A DNA stretch of 64,000 nucleotides from Allorhizobium borbori (GCF_014196535.1 NZ_JACIDU010000018.1:1-64000), one strand, 5' to 3'; counted from the first letter of the stretch, positions 34,125-42,905 are shown. Notes: generated by a model not told the origin, from the letters alone. Numbers and translations are program-made.

Positions 34125-34905
34125 GCGCCATCTCCAGATCGCCGGCGAGCCACGGAGCCAGGCGTGCGCAAAGGCGCTTCAGCAGGAAATCGGTTGCAAG
34201 GCCGACGACCCCGATCACGAGAATGCCGACGAGAACGATATCGGTGCGCGCGAGGTCCTGTGCGTCCGTGATCAGATATCCGAGGCCGACAGAAGAGGCG
34301 ATCAGTTCGGCACCGACAAGCGCGCGCCAGCTATAGCCGAGGCTGATCCGCAATCCGACGACGAGGGCCGGCAAGGCGGAGGGCATGACGATGCGGCGAA
34401 TGATCTCCCATCGGTTGAGGCCACAGACCTTGCCAACCTCGATCAGTTTGCGATCTGCCTGGGCGATGCCGCCGCGCATGCCGAGGAAAACCGGAAAGAA
34501 GCACGCCAGTATGATGATCCCGATCTTCTGCGCTTCGCCAATCCCGAGCCACAACATCAAGAGCGGCATGAGGGCCAGCGGAGGGATCTGGCGGAGGAAC
34601 TCCAACAGGGGTTCCGCGACCACTCGAACGATACCGCTTGCCGAAAAGACGATAGCCAGCGGGATGGCGACGGACACGGCGAGTCCATAGCCGATGCCCA
34701 CGCGCATGGCGCTGGCCCATGTGTGATGCAGGAGTTCGCCGCTTGACCACAGCGCCACAAAGGCACGCCAGACCTTGACCGGCGGTGGAAGCAGGAAGGG
34801 ACTGACAAGCCCGGCCCACGACACAGCCCACCAGACCGTCAGGCAGCCGCCGATGGCAATGAGGACTCCGAAAATTTTGTCGCGAACAGGCATGAGGAAA
34901 GGCAT
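34117..34905 (-). CDS. ABC importer permease, SsuC type
   Basis: A 262-residue permease with about six membrane helices and the EAA-like loop IEVGKVCGLNRWEIIRRIVM. The N terminus (SPFLLPPPVKVWRAF) is typical of SsuC/TauC. It is the first gene of the minus-strand operon; the ATG at 34905 is used, with an ATG at 34893 as alternative. The region upstream is AT-rich and carries a palindrome at 34938-34953. Confidence 0.88.
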   Translation of the reverse strand: MPFLMPVRDKIFGVLIAIGGCLTVWWAVSWAGLVSPFLLPPPVKVWRAFVALWSSGELLHHTWASAMRVGIGYGLAVSVAIPLAIVFSASGIVRVVAEPLLEFLRQIPPLALMPLLMLWLGIGEAQKIGIIILACFFPVFLGMRGGIAQADRKLIEVGKVCGLNRWEIIRRIVMPSALPALVVGLRISLGYSWRALVGAELIASSVGLGYLITDAQDLARTDIVLVGILVIGVVGLATDFLLKRLCARLAPWLAGDLEMARA

Positions 34906-34937
34906 TTCATGGTCGGTCAGGACCGTTTATTCTAAAA

Positions 34938-34953
34938 ACTTGATTTTTCAAGT
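34938..34953. promoter_or_regulatory. AT-rich palindrome in the ssu-like operon promoter
   Basis: ACTTGA-TTTT-TCAAGT is a perfect 6-bp dyad in an AT-rich stretch (about 34928-34975), 33 bases before the permease start. It is a plausible operator or promoter part; the binding protein is not known. Confidence 0.4.
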
Positions 34954-35126
34954 CATAAATTATTTTTTGATTTATCGGTCGACCATGTCAGGTTTGAAAT
35001 CCGATCTGCAGATTTCTGGCCGGTCATTGATTTCGCGAAATAGATCAAGTCTTTATGGGTCCGCTTCGGGAATGCGTTCGATGCCGGTTCACATCTGCGG
35101 CACGTTACCGTGTGCGGCTGGTCTAT

Positions 35127-36140
35127 TCACCGTGCTGGCGGCAGCAGAATTTCGAATGTCGTGCCATCGTCACCGGTCTCGTGCAGGCGTATTGAACCGC
35201 CATGGGCGGATAGCACCGCACTGACGATTCCAAGGCCCATGCCCGTGCCGCCATCATCGCGGCGGGTTGAAAAGAATGGTTCGAAGATCCGGCTTCGGTT
35301 GCCTTCGGGAATACCGGGGCCATCGTCCTTCACTTGAACCGTCATCATGTGGCCCGTGTCCCCGGTTTCCAGGGTTAGGCCTTGTGCGCCGTGCTGAAGG
35401 GCATTTTCGGCCAGATTGCCGAAGACGATCATGGCCGCATCCGGGGGCAGGGCGATAAGATCGACGCTCCGCTCGGGAAGGGTGATGGTCACGGTGGGAA
35501 AGCGTGCCTCCAGCATGGTGACGATATCTGCGAGGCTGCTCTTTCCGGCTGTTGCCGGCAATTCGGCACGTGCCAGATCCCGCAGGCGCGCCAGCAGCGT
35601 ATCGAGCCGCTTGGTATCGGCGATGATATTGTCGAGGAAGCGCTGGCGCTCGGCACCGGTCATCGGTGTTTCGATGTCATCTTCGCGCAGCAGCTCCGCC
35701 GCGCCGCGGATGGATGTTACCGGCGATTTCAGTTCGTGCGAGACATGGGTTGCGAAGGACCGGACATAGTCGGAGTGATCGACCAGCTTGCCGGCAAGGT
35801 CGAGAAAACTCTGCGAGAGGGCGGCGATCTCCCGGGTGCCGTAATTGTCGAGCGGTTGGATCGCGGCCCGCCCGCCCCGTGCGATGGCGTCTGTCCGGGC
35901 GATCAGGGCATGGATCGGCCCGGTCAGGGTGCGGGTGAGCACATAGGCGACCGCAAGCGTCAGCAGCGGAATAATGACGAGGGCGGTCAGTTCCGCCGGC
36001 GCCATGGCGTTCGAGTTTGCCGCTATGAGACGGAACCAGAGAACCGCTAGGGCCGGAAGGGTCATCACGGTCAGCAGGACGGCATAGACGATGAGTGCCA
36101 GCGGCGGGCGCCACTTGGGTTTGACGCGAAGCTGCGGCAT
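35127..36140 (-). CDS. Sensor histidine kinase
   Basis: A 337-residue membrane kinase with two N-terminal membrane helices (about residues 13-36 and 48-68), a HAMP-like linker (RTLTGPIHALIARTDAIARG), a dimerisation helix with the phospho-acceptor His in THVSHELKSPVTSIR, and the ATP-binding N, G1, F and G2 boxes (NLAENALQHG; DDGPGIP; FEPFFS; GMGLGIV). The periplasmic loop is very short, so it may sense a membrane or cytoplasmic signal. The ATG shares one base with the stop of the response-regulator gene, so kinase and regulator are made together. Confidence 0.92.
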   Translation of the reverse strand: MPQLRVKPKWRPPLALIVYAVLLTVMTLPALAVLWFRLIAANSNAMAPAELTALVIIPLLTLAVAYVLTRTLTGPIHALIARTDAIARGGRAAIQPLDNYGTREIAALSQSFLDLAGKLVDHSDYVRSFATHVSHELKSPVTSIRGAAELLREDDIETPMTGAERQRFLDNIIADTKRLDTLLARLRDLARAELPATAGKSSLADIVTMLEARFPTVTITLPERSVDLIALPPDAAMIVFGNLAENALQHGAQGLTLETGDTGHMMTVQVKDDGPGIPEGNRSRIFEPFFSTRRDDGGTGMGLGIVSAVLSAHGGSIRLHETGDDGTTFEILLPPAR

Positions 36141-36832
36141 CAGTCGGTGCTCCCGGGTTCGATGGCAAGCTTGAAACCGATGCCGTGAACGGTGGCGATG
36201 ATGCCGTCGCCGCCGGCGACCGCAAGCTTGGCGCGGATGTTGCGAATATGGCTGTCGATCGTTCGGTCGGCAACGTAAGTACCGACACCATAGGCCGCTT
36301 CCATGAGTTGGGTGCGGCTGAAGACGATGTTCGGCCGCGAGAGCAGGGTATCGATGATTGAAAATTCAAGTGCGGTCATTGACAGCAAGACGTCGCCAAA
36401 CGCAACGCTGCGTCCGCCCCGGTCGAGACGCAGCGCGCCCGCGCTAAGGGTTGTGGCCGGCTGTGTGGGGCTGGCGCGCTTTAGGATGGTTTTCACCCGG
36501 GCCACCAGCTCGCGTGGGCTGAACGGCTTGGTGACATAATCGTCACCGCCGATCTCGAGGCCGAGAATCCGGTCGATCTCCTCGTCGCGGGCCGAAAGGA
36601 ACAGGATCGGCAGGTTGGAACTCTGGCGGATCTGCCGGCAGACATCGAGGCCGTCCATGTCTGGCATACCGATGTCGAGCACGATGAGATCCACCTGGCC
36701 CCGGCGAAAGGCCATGATGGCCTCTGTGCCGTTGCGGGCAGTGGTCGTGGCCATGCCGGCGCGTTCCAGCGCAAAGCAGATCACTTCGCGGATATTGGGT
36801 TCGTCGTCGACGACAAGAATACGGTGCGTCAT
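36140..36832 (-). CDS. Response regulator, OmpR/PhoB family
   Basis: A 230-residue two-domain regulator: receiver domain with the acidic pair DDE near residue 10, phospho-acceptor Asp in LIVLDIGMPDMDG, and Lys in YVTKPFSPREL, then an OmpR-type winged helix (TALEFSIIDTLLSRP; VADRTIDSHIRNIRAKL). The ATG at 36832 starts MTHRILVVDDE; an upstream in-frame start adds a non-conserved tail. It is encoded between a DUF4173 membrane protein and its cognate kinase. Confidence 0.93.
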   Translation of the reverse strand: MTHRILVVDDEPNIREVICFALERAGMATTTARNGTEAIMAFRRGQVDLIVLDIGMPDMDGLDVCRQIRQSSNLPILFLSARDEEIDRILGLEIGGDDYVTKPFSPRELVARVKTILKRASPTQPATTLSAGALRLDRGGRSVAFGDVLLSMTALEFSIIDTLLSRPNIVFSRTQLMEAAYGVGTYVADRTIDSHIRNIRAKLAVAGGDGIIATVHGIGFKLAIEPGSTD

Positions 36833-36875
36833 GGGAGGCCTGCGGTGGTTTGATCCTGTTTTGGTCGTTTTGGCG

Positions 36876-38363
36876 TTATCTTGCAACCGGTGCGGTCAGG
36901 AGAATGTAGGCGTTCTGCCGCGCCTTGCGGAAGGTCCAGCTTCGCCAGTCGTCTGGGCGACGAAGGGCCGCGTAGGCCAACCGGCTACGAATGTCCCGGG
37001 CGAGATCGCGCTGCGGCCCGGCCATTGTTTCAACAGCCGCGATATAGGTGTCGAGCGCAGGTAGCGCGGAGGGGCCGAGTTCCCTGAGGTAAAAAAGGTC
37101 GAGTGGGAGGCCTTTCCCGGAAATTTCGCGGCTGTGTTCCACATTGAAGCGGGCGATGAAGGCCGGCAAATCGGCAAGTGCGCTGACGAACAGGACGGTT
37201 GCGAGCGCTATGCTGCTCAAGCTGACAAGCCATGCATTGGATTGGTTGAAGCGGATGCGCAGCAGGATGAGGAGCAGACCGGTCGCGACGAGGCCCATCC
37301 AGATGCCTGCGGCGAGCCGCAATTCGGTCAGCGAGTAGATTTCGACATAGAGATCGAGCCGTAGCATGGCGGAAAGGCAGAGAAGGACATTCTGGGCAAT
37401 CCAGAGGTAGACAAGGCCGCGAATGAGCCGGCTGCGGCTGCCCGGCCCACCGGGACGCATGGCGGCAAGCACGAACACGGCGGCAAGCAGGGCCGTAACG
37501 ATAAGCGGATAAGCGCCGCGATGGGCATATCGCGCATAACTCATATGCGCCGGCAATTCTGCGCCACCCCATAAGTAGGTCAGGTCCAGACCGGTCTGCA
37601 GCGCAAAGACCACATTGAACAACGCCAGCGAGCGCAGGAGCATGGCTTCGCCGAACAGGACGTTGAGCGAAGCGTCGCAGCGGCGCCGGATGGTAATATG
37701 CTGGAGATGTGGACGCAGCAGCGCGCCGCCGAGAACGCCGACCACGATCCACAGGCCGATGCGGTCGAGGTCAAACAGGCGCAGCAAGAGGTCGAAGCTC
37801 AGGTGATCGAACAGAATTCCGATCATCGGGTTGGCGATGGAGAAGAGGGTGAGGAAGCCGCAGGCGAGACCGACCGGAATGATCCAGGCCTTGATTTGTG
37901 ACCAGAGATGGCTGGATGTCACTTGCTGCCGACCACGGCCCATGACGTGGGACGGCGCCCGTCGGACCCTGCCGGGAATTGCGAGGAAAAATCGCAGGAT
38001 GGCGGCTGGGATGCGCGTGCGTTGTCTGGGCATGAGGCCGGCTGCGGCGAGCGCCACGACGGCCAGTGCCGCAAGCGCAATGGCGATGCCCATCCAGCTT
38101 GCCTGTTCCAGAAGCGGCGTGGTCGCAGCAAGCGATAGAAGCAGGCATCCGGCCTGTTGCAGGCGGGACAGATGTGCGCGGGCAACGATGAGAAGAACGG
38201 CGGAGACGAGATTTGCGAAGACGAAAAGGTTGATACCGGGCTGAAGCCCGAGCAGCAGGACATCCGCCGAGATGATGAGGAAGAGCAAGGCAAGAAGCCG
38301 CAATCGCCTGCTCTGGCCAGGGGTGAGAGGACGCCGGGACGAGGTCGAGGAAGACATGGTCAT
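36876..38363 (-). CDS. DUF4173-family multi-spanning membrane protein
   Basis: A 495-residue protein with about ten to twelve hydrophobic segments over residues 20-420 and a soluble C-terminal tail. The central wording (AHRGAYPLIVTALLAAVFVL; YLWIAQNVLLCLSAMLRLDLYVEIYSLTELR) is the DUF4173/DUF4153-like core. No enzymatic function is known to me. The start ATG at 38363 follows a purine-rich GGGGAGCGGG. It is the first gene of the operon with the response regulator (43 bases on) and kinase, so it may be a target or accessory sensor of that system. Confidence 0.75.
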   Translation of the reverse strand: MTMSSSTSSRRPLTPGQSRRLRLLALLFLIISADVLLLGLQPGINLFVFANLVSAVLLIVARAHLSRLQQAGCLLLSLAATTPLLEQASWMGIAIALAALAVVALAAAGLMPRQRTRIPAAILRFFLAIPGRVRRAPSHVMGRGRQQVTSSHLWSQIKAWIIPVGLACGFLTLFSIANPMIGILFDHLSFDLLLRLFDLDRIGLWIVVGVLGGALLRPHLQHITIRRRCDASLNVLFGEAMLLRSLALFNVVFALQTGLDLTYLWGGAELPAHMSYARYAHRGAYPLIVTALLAAVFVLAAMRPGGPGSRSRLIRGLVYLWIAQNVLLCLSAMLRLDLYVEIYSLTELRLAAGIWMGLVATGLLLILLRIRFNQSNAWLVSLSSIALATVLFVSALADLPAFIARFNVEHSREISGKGLPLDLFYLRELGPSALPALDTYIAAVETMAGPQRDLARDIRSRLAYAALRRPDDWRSWTFRKARQNAYILLTAPVAR

Positions 38364-38865
38364 GTGCCCGCTCCCCTGTTGGGACGCTCGGCGTTGTTCC
38401 GGAGGACTTCGGGAACTGTCGGTGTGAAGGCGGGGGGAGGAGTAGTCTCCTCCAGCCACCAGGCTTCCATGCGCAAGCGGCACGGTAGGGGAAGAGGAAG
38501 GGTGATGGGGCGTTTGCGTTCATTTTTCATGTGGCCATAGTCTGCCCCGTATTTGCAGTTTCCGTGCAGTCTTCGAGGAGTTGTTCAGGAAAATGCCGCC
38601 TGTTTCGGTTCACCGAGCGACGTTCCCGGCTGCCAAAATTTCACAGCAGCATGAGGGGGTGAGCCAGCATCTCCTGAATGTGTGGAAGACGAGGTGCGCG
38701 CCATAGCAAACGATGAGGCCAAGGAAACCCGGCGGGCAGCATGCTTGATCCACGGCGGGTATCGCTCTTGCGCTCTCGTGATGTGGAAGGTCGTGACCAC
38801 ATGAAGAGGGGGCTGTCCGTGATTTCAATTTCTTGAACTGGACATCCCCCTCTCGCATCCTGTCA
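38364..38865. other. 502-bp region upstream of the DUF4173 gene
   Basis: It should hold the promoter of the DUF4173-two-component operon and the 3' end of the choline-importer transcript. A stem of two 14-base arms with one mismatch is present at 38805-38818 and 38840-38853; it probably marks the end of the latter transcript. I see no convincing gene and no toxin-like partner for the ribbon-helix-helix gene next to it. Confidence 0.5.
38805..38853 (-). terminator. Inverted repeat after the choline-importer operon
   Basis: Arms AGAGGGGGCTGTCC (38805-38818) and GGACATCCCCCTCT (38840-38853) pair with a single G-T mismatch; TTCAA/TTGAA inside the loop can extend the structure. It lies 12 bases beyond the stop of the ribbon-helix-helix gene. 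No strong T-run follows on the minus strand. Confidence 0.5.
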
Positions 38866-39108
38866 TTAATGACCGAACATGCGGCCAAATGCGAAGATGC
38901 CGCCGCTCTTCACAGGTTGGGCCGGCAAGGGTGCTGGATGATGTTGCAGGTAGAAGCGTATTGCCGCGGCAATCAACTCGTTTTCGTTCGGATGAGCGCC
39001 GCGAATGATCTCGCCGCGCACCAACGCGGCAAGATCAGATGGCAGAGACACGTTCAGAACGCTTGTCGTCTGACGGCTGGGGTTCCGGTGAACGGGCTCG
39101 TTTTTCAT
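38866..39108 (-). CDS. Small ribbon-helix-helix (CopG/ParD-like) protein
   Basis: An 80-residue protein. Residues about 15-57 have the ribbon-helix-helix pattern: a beta-strand TSVLNVSLPSDL, then two helices with NENELIAAAIRFYLQHH. Such proteins bind DNA as dimers and are common as antitoxins or autoregulators. It begins 6 bases after the stop of the choline-importer ATPase gene, with GAGGGG as ribosome site, so it is the last gene of that operon. No toxin gene (ParE/RelE-like) is adjacent, so a local transcriptional role is as likely as an antitoxin role. Confidence 0.72.
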   Translation of the reverse strand: MKNEPVHRNPSRQTTSVLNVSLPSDLAALVRGEIIRGAHPNENELIAAAIRFYLQHHPAPLPAQPVKSGGIFAFGRMFGH

Positions 39109-39114
39109 CGCCCC

Positions 39115-40200
39115 TCACTCGGTTCGAAGCATGTTGCGCGTCACGTCCATCAGATCGACAACGCCGCGCGGTCTCCCTTGCCGGGAAAGAACCGTGGCTT
39201 CGCGAATATCGGAGGAGGTCAGTTGCTTTGCAGCCTCCTCGAGCGTTATCGAACCGGACAGCGTCAGGGACGGCCAGGACGTATCGGGTTTGTGCGGTCG
39301 TGTAATGGCGCGTAATTGAATGACGCGGGCGCGGTTCACTTCACGCACGAAAGCGCGGATGTAGTCGTTTGCCGGATTGAGAACGATGTCCTGTCCCGTG
39401 CCCTGCTGGGATATTTCGCCGGCGCGCAGCACGACGATCTTGTCGCCGAGCCGCAATGCCTCATCCAGATCGTGGGTGATGAAGACGATGGTCTTGCGCA
39501 ACTCCTGTTGCAATTCGAGCAGGACGCTTTGCATGTCGACACGGATCAACGGGTCGAGCGCAGAGAAGGCCTCGTCCATCAAGAGAACGGGCGCGTCATT
39601 GGCCAGTGCGCGGGCAAGTCCGACGCGCTGTTGCATGCCACCGGAAAGCTGCGTCGGATACTGATCTTCATAGCCTTTCAAGCCGACCCGTTCGATCCAC
39701 CTGCGGCCGACGGGTTCGCTTTCCTTGCGGGAAATGCCCTGGATATCCAGCCCGTAGAGGGTATTCTCCAGTACGGTCCGGTGTGGCAGCAGCCCGAATT
39801 TCTGGAAAACCATCGCTGTTTTATGGCGTCTGAATGTGCGTAACTCGGTCTCGCTCATCTTCGCGACATCTTGTCCGTCAATCAGGACCTGACCGGCGGT
39901 TGGGGCGATCAGGCCGTTGATATGGCGCAACAACGTCGATTTTCCCGAACCGGACAGTCCCATGATGACCGAGATGCTGCCCGCGGGCAGTTCGGTATCG
40001 ATGGCCTTCAGGCCAAGGGAATGACCATGCTTGCGGTTCAAATCGCTTTTGGTCATGCCTTTCTTGACGGCATCGATATGGCGGTCGGGATGGGGGCCGA
40101 AGATCTTGTAGAGATCCTGAATAATGATCGCGGGAACGACGGCTTCATCATCCGCTTCAAGGGCAGCCGGCTCGGCGGCAGTGTTGGATAGATCAGTCAT
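39115..40200 (-). CDS. choV: Choline/glycine betaine ABC importer ATPase
   Basis: A 361-residue ATPase of the quaternary-amine (ProV/OpuA) class. The class marker is the N-terminal DLYKIFGPHPDRHIDAVKKG followed by Walker A GLSGSGKST, signature LSGGMQQRVGLARAL and Walker B VLLMDEAFSALDP (the MDEAFSALD form is typical of this group). A C-terminal CBS-like extension covers about residues 290-361. It overlaps the permease gene by 8 bases. Choline rather than betaine is suggested by the binding protein but is not certain. Confidence 0.88.
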   Translation of the reverse strand: MTDLSNTAAEPAALEADDEAVVPAIIIQDLYKIFGPHPDRHIDAVKKGMTKSDLNRKHGHSLGLKAIDTELPAGSISVIMGLSGSGKSTLLRHINGLIAPTAGQVLIDGQDVAKMSETELRTFRRHKTAMVFQKFGLLPHRTVLENTLYGLDIQGISRKESEPVGRRWIERVGLKGYEDQYPTQLSGGMQQRVGLARALANDAPVLLMDEAFSALDPLIRVDMQSVLLELQQELRKTIVFITHDLDEALRLGDKIVVLRAGEISQQGTGQDIVLNPANDYIRAFVREVNRARVIQLRAITRPHKPDTSWPSLTLSGSITLEEAAKQLTSSDIREATVLSRQGRPRGVVDLMDVTRNMLRTE

Positions 40201-41104
40201 GCTGGACCTCCGTATGCTTTTGCAGGCGCTGGCCGAAGGCCTGGCTTGCCCGGTCGAAGGCTATGGCGATGGCAACAAGCGCGAATCCATTCAGGAAACC
40301 CATGGTGAAGAACTGGTTGTTGATGGCCTGAAGCACATTCTTGCCAAGGCCGCCGACGCCAACCATGGAAGCGACAACGACCATGGACAGCGCCATCATG
40401 ATGGTCTGGTTGATGCCGGTCATGAGAGTGGGCAGGGAGAGCGGCAGTTGCACGTTCCACAGCTTCTGCCGTTCGGAGGAGCCAAAGGCATCCGCCGCCT
40501 CGATGACTTCCTTGTCCACCAGCCGGATACCCAGATTGGTCAGGCGGATCATCGGGGGCGTGGCATAGATCACAACGGCGATCATGCCGGGCACCTTGCC
40601 GATGCCGAAAATGACGACGACCGGGATGAGATAGACGAAACTCGGCAATGTCTGCATCACGTCGAGTATGGGCATGATGAGTTTTTCAGCCCGGTTCGAA
40701 CGGGCGGCCAGAATGCCGATCGGCAAGCCGATAATGACCGCCACGATCGTGCACACCGTCACCATTGAAAGCGTGACCATCGTATCCTGCCAAAGGCCGA
40801 CCCAGCCAATTGCCAGAAGGGCCAGGACCGTGCCCAGCGTGATGCGCCATGAACGGCTGGCGGCGTAGGCGATGGTCACAAGCACCAGGAAGACGATAAT
40901 CCAGGGTGAATTGGCGAAAGCATCTTCAAGCCCATTGAGAAAGCGCTGAAGTGGCGCGGTCGCCGCATCGATCAGGGGCGAGATTTCGCGAACAAGATCG
41001 CGGAATCCGCCATCGACGGTGCGCCGGATTTCGCGCAAGCTCCGAGAACTGAGTTCCGGCGCTTCGCAAAGAAGGGTGGGCAATCCCCAGCAGGATGAAG
41101 CCAT
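40193..41104 (-). CDS. choW: Choline/glycine betaine ABC importer permease
   Basis: A 303-residue permease with a hydrophilic N-terminal stretch of about 65 residues followed by membrane helices, the ProW layout. The EAA-like loop is KEVIEAADAFGSSERQKLWNV. The ATG at 41104 has AAGGA eight bases upstream. It sits between the binding protein and ATPase genes on the minus strand. Confidence 0.88.
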   Translation of the reverse strand: MASSCWGLPTLLCEAPELSSRSLREIRRTVDGGFRDLVREISPLIDAATAPLQRFLNGLEDAFANSPWIIVFLVLVTIAYAASRSWRITLGTVLALLAIGWVGLWQDTMVTLSMVTVCTIVAVIIGLPIGILAARSNRAEKLIMPILDVMQTLPSFVYLIPVVVIFGIGKVPGMIAVVIYATPPMIRLTNLGIRLVDKEVIEAADAFGSSERQKLWNVQLPLSLPTLMTGINQTIMMALSMVVVASMVGVGGLGKNVLQAINNQFFTMGFLNGFALVAIAIAFDRASQAFGQRLQKHTEVQHD

Positions 41105-41206
41105 GGGCTATCCTTTTATGTCATAGCATTTCCCGTCGCGAAGCCGCCCCGGGTTTCGGCTGGAAAGGCTGAGGTGAATTCGAGAATGCGGGGTGGTGGG
41201 ACAGGT

Positions 41207-41226
41207 CGCCTGCCCTGCCGCAGGCG
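41207..41226 (-). terminator. Hairpin after the choline-binding-protein gene
   Basis: CGCCTGC at 41207-41213 pairs with GCAGGCG at 41220-41226, six bases past the binding-protein stop and before the permease gene. Such intercistronic stems often raise the level of the binding-protein mRNA. Confidence 0.45.
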
Positions 41227-41231
41227 CGGTC

Positions 41232-42233
41232 TTAGAGGGCGGCTTCGACCTTCTTTGCGCTTTCAGGCGCAAGCCACGCCTTCCAGACATCCGGATAGGT
41301 TTCGAGGAAGTGGCGGGCGGCGTCCTCGTTCGTGGCCTGATCCTTCTCCTTCCAGGCCAGAATCCCATTCACCATGTCATTCTTCCAGCTACGCTTGCCC
41401 AGATAATCCATCGCGGCGGCGTTCTTCTCTGCAAAGGATTTCGTCACCACGGTGAACACCTCGGACTTCGGATAGTCCGTCACCTTCGGGTCTGGGCAGT
41501 CCGCTACCACGGTGCAGCGGTCGAATTCCGCACGGTCGAGCGGCTTTTCGAATGGCAGTTTCACCATGTCGTACTTGCCGAGAATGGCGGTTGGCGCCCA
41601 GTAATAACCAAGCCAGCCCTGCTTGCGCTCATAGGCATTGGCAATGGAGCCGTCGAGACCGGCAGCCGAGCCGCTATCGACGAGATTGAAGCCTTTTTCA
41701 TCGCCCTTCAGCGCGCGGTAGAGGTTGGCGGTGGTGATCTGGCAATTCCAGCCGGCAGGGCAATTCAGGACACCGCCGCGTTCGGGGTTTTCCGGTGCGG
41801 GAAAGAGTTCTGGATTTTCGAGTGCTTTTTCTACCGTCGTGATTTCGGGATGCGTCTTGGCGATATAGGCGGGAATCCACCATCCTTCCACGCCGCCATC
41901 TTCCAGAATGCGGGCGGCTTCAACCAGACGGCCTTCGGCGAATGCCTTTTCCAGCGGGTCTTTCACTGCATTGATCCACAATTCTGGCGCAATATCCGGT
42001 TCGCCCTTTTCATTCATGGAGGTGAAGGTCGGCATGGTATCGCCGCTCACGAGATCAACCTTGCAGCCATACCCCTCTTCGAGGATAATCTTGTCCACCC
42101 ACGCGGCAACGCCTGCAGATGCCCAGTTCATCTCGGCGATCGTAACACGGCCACAGGCTTCCTGAGCCTGCGCGGATGTTCCGAGGAGGCTCGTGCAAGC
42201 CGCGAAAAATGAAAATGCGAGCAACTTCGTCAT
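41232..42233 (-). CDS. choX: Choline/glycine betaine-binding periplasmic protein
   Basis: A 333-residue binding protein of the ProX/ChoX (OpuAC) family, signal peptide MTKLLAFSFFAACTSLLGTSAQAQ. Ligand boxes in this family are built from tryptophans and tyrosines; candidates here are EMNWASAGVAAW, APELWINAV and QGWLGYYWAPTAIL. Cysteine pairs (CGR/YGC and NCPAGWNC) suggest disulfides. The ATG at 42233 gives the proper signal peptide. It is the first gene of the minus-strand operon. No betaine-aldehyde dehydrogenase or choline oxidase gene is nearby. Confidence 0.86.
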   Translation of the reverse strand: MTKLLAFSFFAACTSLLGTSAQAQEACGRVTIAEMNWASAGVAAWVDKIILEEGYGCKVDLVSGDTMPTFTSMNEKGEPDIAPELWINAVKDPLEKAFAEGRLVEAARILEDGGVEGWWIPAYIAKTHPEITTVEKALENPELFPAPENPERGGVLNCPAGWNCQITTANLYRALKGDEKGFNLVDSGSAAGLDGSIANAYERKQGWLGYYWAPTAILGKYDMVKLPFEKPLDRAEFDRCTVVADCPDPKVTDYPKSEVFTVVTKSFAEKNAAAMDYLGKRSWKNDMVNGILAWKEKDQATNEDAARHFLETYPDVWKAWLAPESAKKVEAAL

Positions 42234-42258
42234 GACAGACTCGTCCCTTCGTCGTTGT

Positions 42259-42295
42259 GCAGCGGTCAAGTCAAACGCCGAACGGGAACCGCTGC
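42259..42295 (-). promoter_or_regulatory. Inverted repeat in the choX leader
   Basis: GCAGCGGT at 42259-42266 is complementary to ACCGCTGC at 42288-42295. It lies 26 bases upstream of the choX start, on the leader side, and could be an operator or a 5' untranslated structure. Confidence 0.3.
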
Positions 42296-42583
42296 GCGCC
42301 CGTTGACAGAGGTGATTGTTACGGTTTCCACAAAGGCCAAGGGGCAAAGGAAACCAGACGCGACACAGAAGCATCGCGAGGCGCAGAACGGCTGAACGCC
42401 TGGAGCGGGAACTCAAGAGAACCTGATGCGCCGGTTGGAATGACCGCCAAGAAGCGGTGCGAACGGCTGAAGGGGTATCCAGAAAAAGCCACAATTGCAA
42501 CCCGACAACGGGCAATTTGTTGTCTCTGGTGACTCTCTGTTCAGATGGCTTCGAGATTTATTAAATTATTACAATGGATTAAG

Positions 42584-42706
42584 CTAATCGGCGAATTTTG
42601 CTTTTGTGCATTCGGCTTGCGGGTCGTTGCTGGTCAGCTCGAAGATCGCGGCCTGGCTGTGAGCGCGCACCGAACGGTTGCCCTCGGAGAAAATGCAATA
42701 AGTAAC
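42584..42706 (-). pseudogene. C-terminal fragment of an unidentified protein
   Basis: On the minus strand a protein-like stretch of about 40 residues (containing YCIFSEGNRSVRAHSQAAIF and ending in CTKAKFAD) runs to a TAG at 42584-42586. It has no start codon: reading back, the frame reaches a stop without any ATG, GTG or TTG. It abuts, head to head, another gene fragment on the plus strand at about 42706. It is probably the remnant left by a deletion or rearrangement. I do not recognise the family. Confidence 0.4.
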
Positions 42707-42826
42707 CGGGCCTGACGGCTGGGATTGCCAGTGCCGCCGAGGCCATCAAGGCCGGTATCATGCTGCCACTTAGCGGTCCTTCCGCTGCGGCTGGTAATCA
42801 GACCCGTGAAGGCGTTGAGACACGCG
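42706..42826 (+). pseudogene. Remnant of a branched-chain amino acid-type binding protein (LivK family), N terminus
   Basis: The plus-strand reading LTAGIASAAEAIKAGIMLPL and then SGPSAAAGNQTREGVE is the signal-peptide end plus first strand of a LivK-type periplasmic binding protein (the IKxGxxLPLSGP motif). The frame lacks an upstream start (stop at 42703-42705) and loses similarity within about 30 further residues. No body of the protein and no LivHMGF genes follow, so this is a decayed or truncated gene. Confidence 0.55.
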
Positions 42827-42905
42827 ATGGTGACATTGTCGGGAAGAGCCTGACAAATGGGAGCCTTCGTCTGATTTCTCCTTTGCTACAACCAGCCCCT
42901 TCAGA

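Noticed and set aside
38640-38800. A roughly 50-codon plus-strand frame in the region upstream of the DUF4173 operon
   Set aside because: It begins right after a stop with only a GTG candidate start, has no ribosome site and matches no family I know.
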